Source of the DNA: Aquila chrysaetos chrysaetos
Lineage: Eukaryota > Chordata > Aves > Accipitriformes > Accipitridae
NCBI RefSeq assembly: GCF_900496995.4
Contig: NC_044018.1
Span: forward strand, 6,286,501 to 6,350,500
DNA length: 64,000 nucleotides
Direction of reading: 5' to 3'
This document shows positions 39,813 through 51,066 of this stretch, one piece after another. The notes under the pieces are model-generated. The model was not told the origin of the DNA. It was given only the letters and a program-made list of their open reading frames with translations, and searched no databases. The stretch's first letter is position 1. Each line of letters opens with the position of its first letter. The position numbers and the translations under genes were made by a program.

Positions 39813-42800
39813 TTACCCATTAATAGAGGATGTCCCTCAACTGAAAATCACAAGTATGTGAAGCAATTTATCCTGTCTTTCTTTCTTATCTGGTGGAGAC
39901 CCCTAGATGCACAGCTACTTTTCACTGTCAACCGCTATAAAATAGTTGTTTACAAATAAATGTCTTTTCTTTGAAGCTTACCAGGTCTGAGTTTGAAGGT
40001 CATTCCTGCTTTCTCCTTAAGAGTTCCTGATTTTGCTTTTTACCCCAGAAGTTCAGGCGGTGATAATCCTAACAGCCATTAGATATTTCTGAGATTAATG
40101 ACATTTTGGGTGAAAAAAAATCTAGTCCTGATCTTGGGTCTGGGCCAGTAGCTAAAAATTTGAGTGTCCTTTCAAATGAGATTTTTTTTTTCCTGTATAA
40201 TGCCCCAAAGTGGTACCGTGCCTGATGGTCATGTCACTGCACATCCCAAATTTTGCTTTTTAATGTCACTGCAATTTTTAAGCAACTGTGGGTCAGCTTA
40301 GGGCCATTCAGGTCTCTGTGCAGGTTGCTTTCACACTGAAGACGGGAAACGTGTCCATATACCTTTTAGGACTTCCAGACTGGTTCTTGCTATCCCCTCT
40401 CAGTGGAAGGACAGTAGCATGTACAGTGGGCTCCCCTTCCTCTCTTTCAACCTCAGACTCCCCTCAAAGTAACAAGGATTGTGCCCAAAATGAGTCAGGA
40501 TTTGAAAATGAGTGGGGTTTGAGGAAAAAAAAAGCATTTGTTCCCCCTTAAATCTCACTATGCAGCTCGGTTTTGATCTTCAGACTTTAGAACTGAAAAC
40601 AGTCAGACTACAAAAATAAATCTATTGATCGCTAGATGATAAATTTCTAGGCAAAAGAGAGCAAAAGCCTTCAATTTTTTAAAAACAAAGAAAAAAACCA
40701 AAGTGAGGGGGTACCATCATATCTCTGAGGATTTGCACAGATGAGGACCCATTCTCCAGAAACCAAACCAAGCAGCTACTGGGAATTTATTCATAGCCTC
40801 TGAAAATACAGTCACATACACAAGCAGTCAGTTTTGCACTAGGAAAGAGGGTTGGGTTGGGGTTTGGGGGTTTTCACCCCAATTTCTTATGGTTAATATT
40901 GCCCAGTAATTTCCAGCACTAAACGACGCAATATACTCCTGGTTTATTTGAAACCCAAGGCTTGGACACAAAATGGCATTGGGAATGAGAAGTGAGGCAG
41001 CGTGGCAGCTCAGCACACTTAAGGGAACATTTTTAAGCCATTTAGCAGGAGTTTATTGCTTCAGCGCAGGAGTCTTTGAGCATTCAAGCACGACAGGGTG
41101 TGCATTGTTGTGCCAGAATTGCCCGCCTTGGGTGTGTGTGGTGTGCGGCAAGGGGCCAAAGGCTGTGTTTAAACGCACCCGCACGAGAAATGAGATTTAG
41201 GCAGAACAAAGCCCACTCCTGTTGTGCCTCCCCGTGATTATAAAATAGATCTGTGTCGTTATAAATAGAAAACGACTGGTGACAAAGATGCTGCTTTGAC
41301 TCACTTCTGAGGCCAAGCTCTTACGCTGCGGTTCCTGATGTCAGACCAATTTAGCGGCTGCGCTGCAGGCAAATGTGTCTGGTTCAGGGTTAGCCAGTCC
41401 ACATCTCATGATGGCTTAATTTCATTTTATAACAGCAGGGGATTCACTGTGGTCCTTTGCAAGCAACGCTATCCGTTCACCCAAGGACGGTCCTGGACGC
41501 CTTCCGAAATGCGCTGTGCCCACTGCAAGACTCAGATTGCTAAAGAGCAAATTACCCTGTCCTCCACAGAGACTGCCAAACTATCTGGAGCTGTGAAGTT
41601 GAGATCCTGCTTCTACACAACTAAATGGTGCTGCTCTTGTTTATTCCAGTGGGAACAAAATCAAAGACACAGAAATAATAGTGCTGTTTCAAGAGTATAA
41701 GTTTTCCTCTTTATGCCACCTTCCATCCCAACACACTTTACAGCATTATTGAATGAAATAATGCAGTTAAATAAAGTGAATATATATATAGTTTCTATGT
41801 TGTGCAATCAGTAAATAAAAAAAAAAACAAAACAACGGAGATTGGAACAGAATCTTAAATCCCTATTGCAATTTCTGGAGCATTCTGTTCGTTTAGTCCT
41901 AATCATGCTCCTTAAAACAAACTGTAATCTTCCTGCTTAAATTATTTAATCAGAATCACACTTCTATATATATTTTATACCACAGTTTATTCCCAAAGCT
42001 GGGGATAACCTCTCATTTCCTGAAAGCTCTTAAAAACTTCCTTAATGAAAAAGTAGAGAAATCTGCTATTTGCAAATTCTATTTACTTATTGCTTACTTC
42101 CAAACTAAAGTAGTTAATTTAATGAAGGGGAAAAAAAAAAGTGAAAAAGAGAAAGATTAATGTGGTGCCCGTAGCCATTTCCCAAATTCTTCAGAGTTTA
42201 TAGACCTAGGGAGACAGGGAAAGAGCAACTTCTCAGCAGTGCAGCAGAATAGGCTGAAATGACCCTGTGAAACCCAAGTGATTCTGGGAATTAAAGGATG
42301 TTCACTCCTGTTATGGTTCTACACTGCAAACTGTTTTTAGGGCTCCCAGTAGTACCCATTAGCAATAGCTAAGCTTTTCTGTTTTAATTTAATTTAATTT
42401 AATTTCCACTAACAAATTCCACCCTGTGGTGAGAATTGACAGTATCATGTTGAGAACCATTAAAGCATATTTGGATTGTTTTTACTCCATGTATATATAA
42501 AAAAAAAAATTCCCCCACCCTTCTTAGTTTTCTTTAGACAAGCCACTTCATAATAAGAGCGAGGCAGACACAATGGAGGCATCATTATACTGCGGGGTAC
42601 CACCATAGGGAGCGTGGTTGGAGATATAGCAGAACACGCCTCGCCGTTACACTGTCAGCGTGGCCTGGTCCCAGTTCGCCCCGAACCTCCCCATGACAAA
42701 CCAGAATGGAGCCTGACAGCACTGGTGGTGCCCCTCCAGTTACCACTGGGACAGAGCTGGGTCCCCTGTCCTGCTTCTGTAGGAAGACTCTATATATCAC

Positions 42801-42892
42801 TGCCGCTTCCTTTTCTGCTTGAGTGTTTTCTGTTCTCTGAGGACATCTTCACGCTTGAAACATCTTTGTGCTTATGTAGCCTTGGGCTCTAC
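39813..42892. other. Gene-free stretch with candidate conserved segment
   Basis: No recognisable gene. The segment 40970-41700 has better base balance than its surroundings and carries a 120-codon open frame at 41338-41700 without domain signature. A (TTTAA)n repeat lies at 42382-42405. A weak MIR-like phrase (cacactttacagcattattgaatg) occurs near 41731-41754. Confidence 0.45.
42382..42405 (+). repeat. (TTTAA)n pentanucleotide repeat
   Basis: TTTTAATTTAATTTAATTTAATTT, between four and five perfect units. Confidence 0.92.
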
Positions 42893-42930
42893 TGGGAATT
42901 CCTATTGGGAATTCCCCCACTGGGAATTCT
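42893..42930. promoter_or_regulatory. Three tandem kappaB-like GGGAATTC sites
   Basis: GGGAATTCC at 42894-42902, the full palindrome GGGAATTCCC at 42907-42916 and GGGAATTCT at 42922-42930, with starts 13 and 15 bases apart. GGGAATTCCC fits the NF-kappaB Rel-dimer consensus GGGRNWYYCC. The array may simply be a small tandem duplication; function is inferred only from the motif. Confidence 0.35.
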
Positions 42931-42989
42931 GCCACCGGATTTCAAAGGAAAGAATAATAATGCTCTTCATTAATATAGGCTTTTCTGTC

Positions 42990-43055
42990 ATGACTTTTAG
43001 GCCCCTATCCAGGCAAGCAGGCAAGCACATGTTTAACATTAAACACATGAGTAGT
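42990..43055. repeat. Half of an ancient palindromic MITE-like element
   Basis: CCCCTATCCAGGCAAGCAGGCAAGCACATGTTTAACATTAAACACATGAGTAGTCTCTATTCA matches one arm of the same element seen at 49372-49492 (cc-gatccagcaaagcacttaagcacatgcttaactttaagcacatgagtagtcccattga). The opposite arm is missing or decayed. Confidence 0.6.
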
Positions 43056-46000
43056 CTCTATTCACATGCTGCAAGCTAGAAATGCTCATTAGTGCTGGAT
43101 CATGGCCCCAGCTGAGCTGCTAACACACATCAGCTAGAGAGCCGGGCTGGAGAAAAGGTGGCACTGAAACCTTTCATCATGGTTGCACCATCGCTGGCTG
43201 AGCAGCTTCAGCGTTTCCCACCCGAGCGCGGCTACTCCAACGGGCGACGGGTCGTCCATCTGGCAGCAGAGGCACGACCTGCTGAGCTGCGACAATGTCA
43301 TCATTCAGAGCTGGTTAGCTGACGAGCACGGCTCGAAATACACCACATTCAAGTGCATCCTCTGGAGTATTTTCAGCTTTAGCATCTCTCCAATAAACGG
43401 TGAAAGGGGAATGATTTGGGGCAACAGGGGAATAACGTGATGGCTGCAGTCTCTGAGACGCTGCCGAGTCCTGTAACGCTGCGTGGTACCTGAGGAGTTA
43501 CACGGGGCTCTTCAGACCTTTATGTCACATGTTAAAACATGGACTGATCAAGCTTTGAAAACCAGTGTTGGACGAGGTTTCTGTGCTTTCCTAGGGCTGG
43601 AGTGTTGCTTGGGTTGTGAGGCAAGGAAATAAGAGATTAATGCTTTCTGCTCTCCCTGCACATGAGCTAGAAGGGAAAGGAAGGGAACAGGACCCCTCTT
43701 TTCACTGCTTAGCACTGAGTTAGTGGCTATCATAGTTCAGTGCCAATACAAACCAGCAGATCCCTCCTGACCAAGGAAATAGGAAGTTTTGTGACCCAGA
43801 GAGAACACTTCTATGTATCCTGGGGAAATCCCTAGGCAAAGCCACCTTAAACACGGTGGGTTGCTCAGTTCTGTGCTGAACATCACAGTCCAGACTAAAC
43901 AGTCTATCACTCTTGGTTAAAGTAGCCCAGGTGAAAAGACACATTTTTTAAAAATGCTTTTAATATTGTTTTCTCCAAAAAAAATCATTACCTCCTTCAA
44001 CTTCTCAACAAGTATAAGCTTCACAGCTTTCCTGCCTCCTCTGGAATTACTAGGTCATTGCAGACATCAAAATTAATGAAGAGATGAAAGATTCAGCAGA
44101 AAGGCTCAAAAATATTTCTTAATATCGAAAGCAATTCAAGAATAATGAATATATCTAGCAGAATAATAAACAAATGCAAACTTTCTGATGCTTAAAAGAA
44201 TACACATGAAGGAGGACACAAGACTTTGGGCTTATTTTTTTCTTTAAAACACCAATTCATTTTAAAACGTGAATGTTTCCATGTGCTTCTGGAGCCTTAC
44301 ATGAGTGGGATTTCCACTGCCTAATTTTTTGCAATACTTTAAGCTCAGCTAATTAGCCAAACTCAGTCGATGCAGAAAGGGGGCTCTCTTTGCTTCATTC
44401 CACAAGATGGATGGGTTATGCTAAAACACGCTTCCCCGTGTGTGGGATGTGCCCATCCATGAGCTACCTGCTACTTAGCACTGAGGAAATGGCAGAATGG
44501 TTATGGCTAACTTGGAGTTAATTTGAGCAGGGAAGAGAGAGGAGGAAAGGTGGCTAGGGGTTAAAATAAAATAGATACATATTCAAAATAAATGCTATGT
44601 GAACTTCAGCTGAACTTTCTTGTAGGAAACAAAGTTGTCTAGTTTCTTTGTAATGTAGACTGTCATTCCTCCCTGGCAGTGGCTTTTCAGCTGAGCAAAC
44701 ATAGGAGTAAACCTGTAGCTCTGTATCGCACACTAGACCTGATAAAGCAATATCATTATATGATTCTTTCTATTGGAAAAAATGTTTGTCAGAAGCCCTC
44801 ATTTAAATAGTCTTGAAACATATACTTCTTTAGTCCTACCTGTACAGTAAGATGACCTCTTGGCAATTCAAATAGTCTAACAGAGAATAAGAGTAACTAA
44901 TATATGAGATCCTCTAGCACTCCCATACCACTGCTAATAGAAGAAAAATCAATATTAGTTCCAATATGAATGGAGTGTTGGATTGACTGAACAGGGAGCT
45001 TTGAAATAAATATCTAAGAAATGTTTGTATGAAATGGACATCTTTACAGACATTTGGTCTGCATTTCTGAAATGTAGATGATTAAATCCACATTGTTGGC
45101 TTCTTCCCCCTCTGCACTATGTCTTTCTTTACATCTTGCAAAAAATTTATGAACAAAGTTATTGTAAATCTGCAATGTCTGTCTTGTCACTTAGATTCTT
45201 TTCAGAAATGCTGCCTTCCCAATGTAGATACACAATCCTGTATGATTAATATTTATTACTTATAATTCTAAATACAATGGAAGGTCACCAAAAATACCCT
45301 GCCTAAAGGAGTCTGGAGCCCTTTAAAATCTCACTGGTGATGGATCCTGAGTCTTGAGAACTGAGCTCAAAATCTTAGCAAAACACTTTTCTATGTAGGA
45401 TTTCCAGTATTTCCTGCTTCTGACTATGGCTAAAGCCAAAAAGCACAAAGGTGAGTGAAAGCTACAGATCTGAAAACATGAGCTTGGATTTCAAACCCAA
45501 ACAAAGGTCAGGGAATGCCTGAACCTGTCCATAATCTTGGATCAGCCTATAATAGAGTTATGAGTAAAATGCAAAGTTAGGATGCAGAGTGAGACTTGGA
45601 TTCAGACAGAACAGGCACGGTAGCTGAAAACTGTTTCAATTCCCTCTTATTCTTTCTCATATCCATCAACATATTTTATCTAGATTTTGGGGGGATATTG
45701 TTAGAAAAATAAAGATATTCAAGGATTTTTTTTATTATTAATTAAAAGGTAGGTAGCTTGGGGATTTTCACATTTTATAATGAAACCCTAAAAAGATTCT
45801 AAGAACATGCAAATCATCTTAGAAAAAGCTCATTGCACTAACAACTCATTTTCTTTTTGGTATAAGCCCAACCATTTTTAAACATAATTTTTTAAAAACA
45901 GATGCAAGTTGAGGTCACTGAGATGAACTGATTTTGATTTGGCCCTCTTCTAGCAAAACTAAAGAAAGACGTAGTAGAACATTTCAGAACCACAAGATTC

Positions 46001-46152
46001 AGCAAATTGGTGAAGATTCAGAGACGGAAATCAGGACAGACCCTGAACTGGTTCAGTTACCCTGCCTGAGATCTGCTGCATGTTTGAACAACCTTCTCTA
46101 AGGAGTTAAATGTAATAAGCACAGAGCAAGAATCTGCATCTGCCTCTGCGTC
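43056..46152. other. Gene-free stretch
   Basis: No gene or confidently named repeat. The segment 43140-43440 is CpG-containing and better balanced in composition than the AT-rich surroundings, and is a candidate conserved non-coding element. The remainder is AT-rich unique sequence. Confidence 0.5.
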
Positions 46153-46158
46153 TTTATT
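46153..46158 (-). terminator. Candidate polyadenylation hexamer AATAAA for CLIC5
   Basis: Plus-strand TTTATT at this position reads AATAAA on the minus strand. It is the first canonical hexamer I found downstream of the CLIC5 stop. No cleavage-site evidence is available, and isolated AATAAA occurs by chance every few kilobases in AT-rich DNA. Confidence 0.2.
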
Positions 46159-46445
46159 CAAAGATTCACTGCAACTGTGATTAAGCAAAGCCACTAACTG
46201 AAGTACAAACCTGGAAAAAGACAACTGAGAAAAATATAGATCCTGTTGATCACAGTGCTCCAAGCCAAATCATACTGAGAGGAAAAAAATCCTAGTGACC
46301 ATTAATCAGATAGAAGACTTTTCACTAGAAAATAATTTGCACAGCATTACTAATAACACTTTTCTAAACAGACAGAGCCATCTTGACCAGCATGCTGAGT
46401 CAAAACAAAATCAGAAAGACAGACGGAAAGGACTGAGTCAATTAA

Positions 46446-46492
46446 AATAAATAAATAAATAATTGCCTTAATTTACAAAAAAAAAAAAAAAA
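46446..46492 (+). repeat. (AATA)n repeat and A16 run
   Basis: AATAAATAAATAAATAAT at 46447-46464, then A16 at 46477-46492, separated by TGCCTTAATTTAC. Confidence 0.85.
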
Positions 46493-47788
46493 TCACAAAT
46501 AATTCCAATCTCATGAGGAAATGTTTTTAACAAGCCACATGTGCTTGTGCAGACACTTCTAATCTCATTAGATTTTTCTGGCTGCTATTAGCGTTCTCTG
46601 AGCCAGTTGATTTCTCAGCAATATTTTAAAGAGTGCGAGCCTCTGCACTTCAGTCTAGCCCATTCTAGGAGAAGACTTGGGAGTTCATGGGTTTTCTTCC
46701 AAGTTTTTGAAAGTTCAGAACAAATTGACCATTGCATGTGAAACAATAGTCAACCACAAACTATCTTCACAGTCAACGAGCAACATTCTGCTCCCAGCTG
46801 GTTTAGTGTGAAAAGTGGAATAATCCCACCAAAGCAACAGGATGGCTTCAGATTGTCATCAGCATCACACGGCAGAGGCTGGCTTTCGATGCTGGATCCA
46901 GTTCTCCAGCTCTCTGGCCGCAAACAAGACTGCTGCGAGGTTTCCCTCGGTCACAGCTCACCAGCTTGGGATACCCCTCAAATCAGTGCAGCTCTAGCAG
47001 CTCTGATCAGAAGGGGAGCCACATCGGGTTACAGCTGAGCTTTGGTTTATCTTTGAAAACAATGATAAATCCCCCCAAACTGAATATCAAGAGGCATGCG
47101 CACTGCTGTACATATCAGGGCACGTGAGTTTCATGCAAAAGAGCTGCCATTCTGAATTTGCTGAAGTAACTAATGTGCAAATAATCACGAGTATAAAGCA
47201 GATTGTGTCAGGCAGATCTACGGATAGAACAAAATAATCATTTTTAGAAAACAAGCCTAATTCAGAATCGTGTAACCTGGATCAGTAAACCCTGGATGAG
47301 CGGGACTAAGGCATCATGCATGGATTTCTGCTAGCATTCTTGCTGAATTTCTGGCTGGAAATGTGCCTTTCTCTGGTTTAGCCTGTCCTTTTTGAGGCTC
47401 TCAAAGCAAACTTCTCCTGGGGTGAGATGATGAGTGCTTGAAAGTGACCCATCTGGAGCCCAACACGAAGAAAGCACTTCCCCTGCCTGGAATTCCTGTG
47501 CAGCGACAGCTTTCTCCTGCCTATCCAAGTTTCCCAAGATAGCAATTATAAAGGAACTGGCAACCATACAGTCAAGATGACAATATCCTACGTGGTTTGG
47601 TTAGCTGTGCCAATTCCCTCTGTAGTCGCTGGAGTCAATATGCTGCCCCCATTATTGCTGTATCTGTGTGTCTCTACCAACTAGCAGATCCACTGGGCAT
47701 TTTGGCATGAGCCTCGCTCTTCCAAGGGCTGCCTGCTCAATTGCTCTTTCACTCTCTTTCGCTTTAAACATTCGGATCCAACAGCATC

Positions 47789-47813
47789 ATGCAAATTTTA
47801 TGCAAAGTTGCAT
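47789..47813. promoter_or_regulatory. Cluster of three POU octamer-like sites
   Basis: ATGCAAAT at 47789-47796 is a perfect octamer. ATGCAAAG lies at 47800-47807, and TTGCAT (reverse ATGCAA) at 47808-47813. Three octamer-type half sites in 25 bases is denser than expected by chance. It lies in the presumed CLIC5 3' UTR or just downstream, so it may be an enhancer-like element; binding is inferred from the motif only. Confidence 0.3.
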
Positions 47814-48440
47814 CTGCAAGTCTGACATATTCGCTCAGGCTTCCCCCTCTTGCGCCAAGTTAAAAATAAATACCCTATAAACTCTTGGGCCTGCTAAGAC
47901 AGAATATGCATTCAGAGAGTTTTTTAAAATATAACTGCTAAGAGCATTTCTCCTTTAGGGTCAAACTCCTTTTTTACCCCTCTCTCTCTCTCTCATATTT
48001 TGCTCCTGCCTCAAGGATCTCAATAGCACTGGGAGAAAAAGCGTCCTTGAAATAACCTACAGAAGAACCAGTGCTATGTGTTCCTAACTCTCTTACTTGA
48101 AATTTCAGCTAATGTCCTACTTCTAAAACTCCGAAGAATACGGGTGGTGATATGCCCCCAACATGAAAGAAGAAACTAGTAAAGTGGACTCATTTCCAAT
48201 ACTGATTGTGAATAATACTAGTTGAGCCAGATCTTAGGTTCAGATTTCAAAGGGTGTCCACCCCCCACACTAGAGCTGCCTTCTCTTTTCTCCAGGGAGA
48301 AGCAGATTTGTCCCTGACCAATACACTTGAACAGGTGAAGTCATAGGGATGCCAACCAGATAACATAATGATAAAGTATATCTTAAGGCCACAAGGAGAA
48401 GAGTCTGTAAAAGGGGATACTGAGCCACTGCTGAGGTCAG

Positions 48441-48608
48441 TTAAGACTTGCTGAGCCGCTTGGCCACGTCTGCGTAGGCTTGCTCAATTTCTTTGTCTGC
48501 CGCACAGGTGTTGGTGAATTCATCCCTGGCATATGCATTCTTCAGGTACCGCCACAGCCCCGTCATCTCTGTCGGGAATTCAAAGTTGCGGTATTTCTTT
48601 GCAACAAT
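48441..48608 (-). CDS. CLIC5: CLIC5 terminal coding exon (C-terminal 55 residues and stop)
   Basis: Read on the minus strand, this exon follows an acceptor AG at 48610-48609 (pyrimidine-rich ...TTTGGTTTAG) and encodes 55 residues before TAA at 48443-48441. It begins [17 protein letters not shown], continues [21 protein letters not shown] and ends [12 protein letters not shown]. This is the last helical part of the CLIC GST-omega-like fold. From memory of the vertebrate family, the [23 protein letters not shown] block and the RLS-basic-S end match CLIC5; CLIC4 and CLIC6 have TNTCP and end in RLTK or RMK. The FEF segment after YRN is more like CLIC6 than mammalian CLIC5 (YDI). CLIC5 is a soluble/membrane-associated protein that works with ezrin and radixin at the actin-rich base of stereocilia, podocyte foot processes and microvilli. 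Family assignment is nearly certain; the paralogue call is strong but not proven without alignment and synteny. Confidence 0.9.
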   Translation of the reverse strand: MVAKKYRNFEFPTEMTGLWRYLKNAYARDEFTNTCAADKEIEQAYADVAKRLSKS

Positions 48609-49371
48609 CTAAACCAAAGACAAAAAAGGGGGAAAAAAGCATCTTGATGGTGATATATTTCCAGATTCCTTTTTAGAGAGCTTCTTACTCTTTCTTGTCA
48701 CATAATTAATAGCAGAGTAAAGGAATGCTTAAAGACTCAGAGGCTTATAACAGGAAAGCCTGAAAAGTGACTGTTGGTTGTCCCCTATCTTGCAAGGATG
48801 CTACTTGGCCTAAGGACACTCTAAATCAATGGCCTGGCTACTGTCACCAAATTACTCTTATGGTCACTGAATTTCATTAATTTTACCATATAGTTTTTTG
48901 GTGGTTTTTACCAGTCTTAGGTATGTCATTTAAAGATGAGAAGCCACATCAGAAAGAGCTGATTAGCTGAATCAGAAAAAGGAAGATAGATTTAAGGGAA
49001 AGGCATTAGTAACAATTATATATAACATATTTTCATACTATTATATTTATATTTAACATTATATCATCTTTTATATATACTGTATTTCTATTTTTAATAT
49101 ATGTAATATATTTTGCCTAGCCAATGGTGTCAGAGGATGTAACCACCTACAGCTGTTGGAAGGCCATATCTGTGTTCATGCAAAGGAAGAATTCAGGGTG
49201 GTATGGGTACCAAGACTGAGAAACCAAGATGTTCCTAATGTCTGCAGACATTAGAAACAGTAGTATTAGGATAAACTGGGGGAGAAAATGGTTATTTCAA
49301 GACTTTTTAGACTAGGAAATTGTCTATCAAGGGAAATTTTCGATTTCTAAAAACACTCAGGCCCTTATTCA

Positions 49372-49492
49372 GGAAAATAGTTAAGTGCATACTTAATTTT
49401 AAGCACCTGTATAGTCCCATTGAAGTCAATGGGACTAATCTGTGCTTAAAGCTAGTTGGTTAAGTAGCTTGCTGGATTGGGATATTTCAGTT
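49372..49492. repeat. Ancient palindromic MITE-like element, both arms present
   Basis: The left arm (GGCCCTTATTCAGGAAAATAGTTAAGTGCATACTTAATTTTAAGCACCTGTATAGTCCCATTGAA) and right arm (GTCAATGGGACTAATCTGTGCTTAAAGCTAGTTGGTTAAGTAGCTTGCTGGATTGGG) are imperfect inverted repeats of about 60 bases each with the centre near 49430. It matches a palindromic repeat common in turtles, crocodilians and birds (gatccagcaaagcacttaagcacatgcttaactttaagcac...agtcccattga). No transposase is present. It lies in the last CLIC5 intron. Confidence 0.75.
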
Positions 49493-50184
49493 TTCCTGTA
49501 AGAATATACCATATAAAATAATCCTGTGGTGACAGAATGAACTGGCTGATAGGAAGGGATGGATTAGCTGATTTAATGAGTGCTTCCAATCTCTAATTTT
49601 TCTGACAGTATAAAATTGTTCCTGGGCATAAATTACATACATATGTGCCACAGAGTTCCCCTTTATTTTTAAAGCACATGGTAGAGCTGTTTTCTATCTC
49701 AGATTTCTTAGGACAGTCATGTTCTCAGAAATGACTGTGATTTGTTTTTATTACCAGGATCCACTCAGTATTTGCAAGTCCAAATCCTGTCCTAAACTGC
49801 ATTTAATTAAGCATTCTTGCCTTCAATGATGCTTCACACACACATGGGGAAGATAAAACCTGCTGGGCAACTTAAGTCAAGATTTTCACAATTTCCAGCG
49901 CACATCTTCCATCAAATGAAAAAGTCCTAATAATTTACCCTTTCCTTCCATCTGTAAAATGGTTTTCAGGCAATATCCTATGGCTATGCTTGTCTGAGAA
50001 AGATTTTAATTCTCTTTTGACATCTTTCATTTCATCCTAAGGAGACAGGAACCAGTAAGAGGCCACACATTCATTTTGCATCATCTGACTCCAATGTCAA
50101 CAGTGAAGATGAGCCAAAGAAAGAGCTAAAGTTGTGAGGATATTATCACATTTCTTACTTGGTGACTTATGCACTTTTTTTTAC

Positions 50185-50203
50185 TTTTTTTTTTTTTTTT
50201 TTT
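50185..50203 (+). repeat. T19 homopolymer run
   Basis: Nineteen consecutive T residues after TTTTTTTTAC, followed by GCATGCGTGC. Confidence 0.88.
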
Positions 50204-50884
50204 GCATGCGTGCAGTCAGTTCGCAGGCTTAGTTTATGTTTTGGCTCATGGAGCCAAATTAGATGCATGACTTGGCTTTAATTCCTAGCTTTCTTGCTTG
50301 CCAAGGTCTGCCAGGTACTTGCTTTATTCTAAAGAAACATGTAATCTGATAAATTAAATAAATGCAACATTTAGAAGTCAAGATGATGTACACCACTTGC
50401 ACTCTACCAGCAACCATTGTACACCTTAAATCCTGGACCTCAGCGGTGACTTTGATTTGTTAACTTTTCTGTGTGAAATACCAGATGGAACAAATATTCC
50501 CCCAAAGAGGGACTGCTGCTCTTAAGTTACAAATGGGTGGGAACTGACTAAAGTTTTGACATCTCTCTTCAGAATAATGGAAACTAATTAATATGAAATA
50601 TGCTGTTACTTCCAGCAGGGTAAAAATAAAGAGATGGGATACCTAGATCTTAACATTGTCTTTGCCACTAATTAGCAATGGGACAATTTCCCCATGTACT
50701 AAATATAAAGTTGCTTAAGTTAACCTAAAGGAAATACTGAGGACCAACAGTGTGTTAAAACTCTGTTCTTCTAGGACTTAAGATGCCTCTGCTGAAACAC
50801 GTGTTGGCTTTAGCTCACGGCTGTCAGAGCAGGGCACTTCATCGTCAGATACAGCTTCTTTGACCATCGCATGACATCTTTTAC

Positions 50885-51066
50885 CTTGACAACATGGAGT
50901 TTGGGGAGAAGGTTGCAGTCAGCAAGAGTCAGGTCATCTCCATCCAGAAACTTGCGTTTAGACACTTTCTCCTCTTCGGTGCTGTCTGCATCAATCTCCT
51001 CTGGCAGAGGGGTTCTCAGATAGTCATCCAGCTTCTTCAGAGCCTTCACCAAGCCTCTTTCAAGGG
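50885..51066 (-). CDS. CLIC5: CLIC5 penultimate coding exon (182 bases)
   Basis: On the minus strand the exon follows a strong acceptor (...CATTGCTTTTTTGCAAAG) at 51068-51067 and ends at donor AAG|GTAAAA with GT at 50884-50883. It is 182 bases, the size I know for this exon in CLIC genes: two bases completing a split alanine codon, then 60 codons. The protein starts [16 protein letters not shown], continues [20 protein letters not shown] and contains [19 protein letters not shown] before LHVVK. The LDGD-LTLADC-LLPKL block is the diagnostic CLIC C-terminal-domain motif. [17 protein letters not shown] and LHVVK fit CLIC5 better than CLIC1, 2, 4 or 6. The acidic and basic loop [13 protein letters not shown] is the variable loop of the helical domain and differs from mammalian CLIC5 as I remember it. 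The exon joins 48441-48608 in phase 0 with no frameshift or stop, so the gene looks intact here. Confidence 0.92.

Larger units (their letters stand above)
46153..48440 (-). other. CLIC5: Presumed CLIC5 3' UTR and downstream flank
   Basis: Sequence immediately 3' of the CLIC5 stop on the minus strand must begin with the 3' UTR. Reading downstream, I saw no canonical AATAAA or ATTAAA on the minus strand until AATAAA at 46158-46153, about 2.3 kb from the stop. That makes it the first canonical polyadenylation-signal candidate. The true end could be nearer (variant hexamer) or farther; known CLIC5 transcripts in mammals have multi-kilobase 3' UTRs. POU-octamer-like motifs at 47789-47813 fall inside. 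Confidence 0.35.
48609..50884 (-). other. CLIC5: CLIC5 last intron (2276 bases)
   Basis: This is the interval between the two coding exons, with canonical GT (50884-50883) and AG (48610-48609) on the minus strand and phase 0. It is AT-rich, with a TA-rich stretch around 49015-49110, a T19 run at 50185-50203 and an ancient palindromic element at 49372-49492. No additional exon was recognised. Confidence 0.88.

Noticed and set aside
41338..41700. 120-codon plus-strand frame with cysteines (CAHCKTQ) that hints at a zinc-binding motif
   Set aside because: Only isolated C-x-x-C-like spacing, no complete finger, no splice or homology support.
50810..50884. Continuation of the CLIC5 frame beyond LHVVK (VKDVMRW...)
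   Set aside because: It reads through the splice donor into intron; the next true residues are IVAKKY from 48608.
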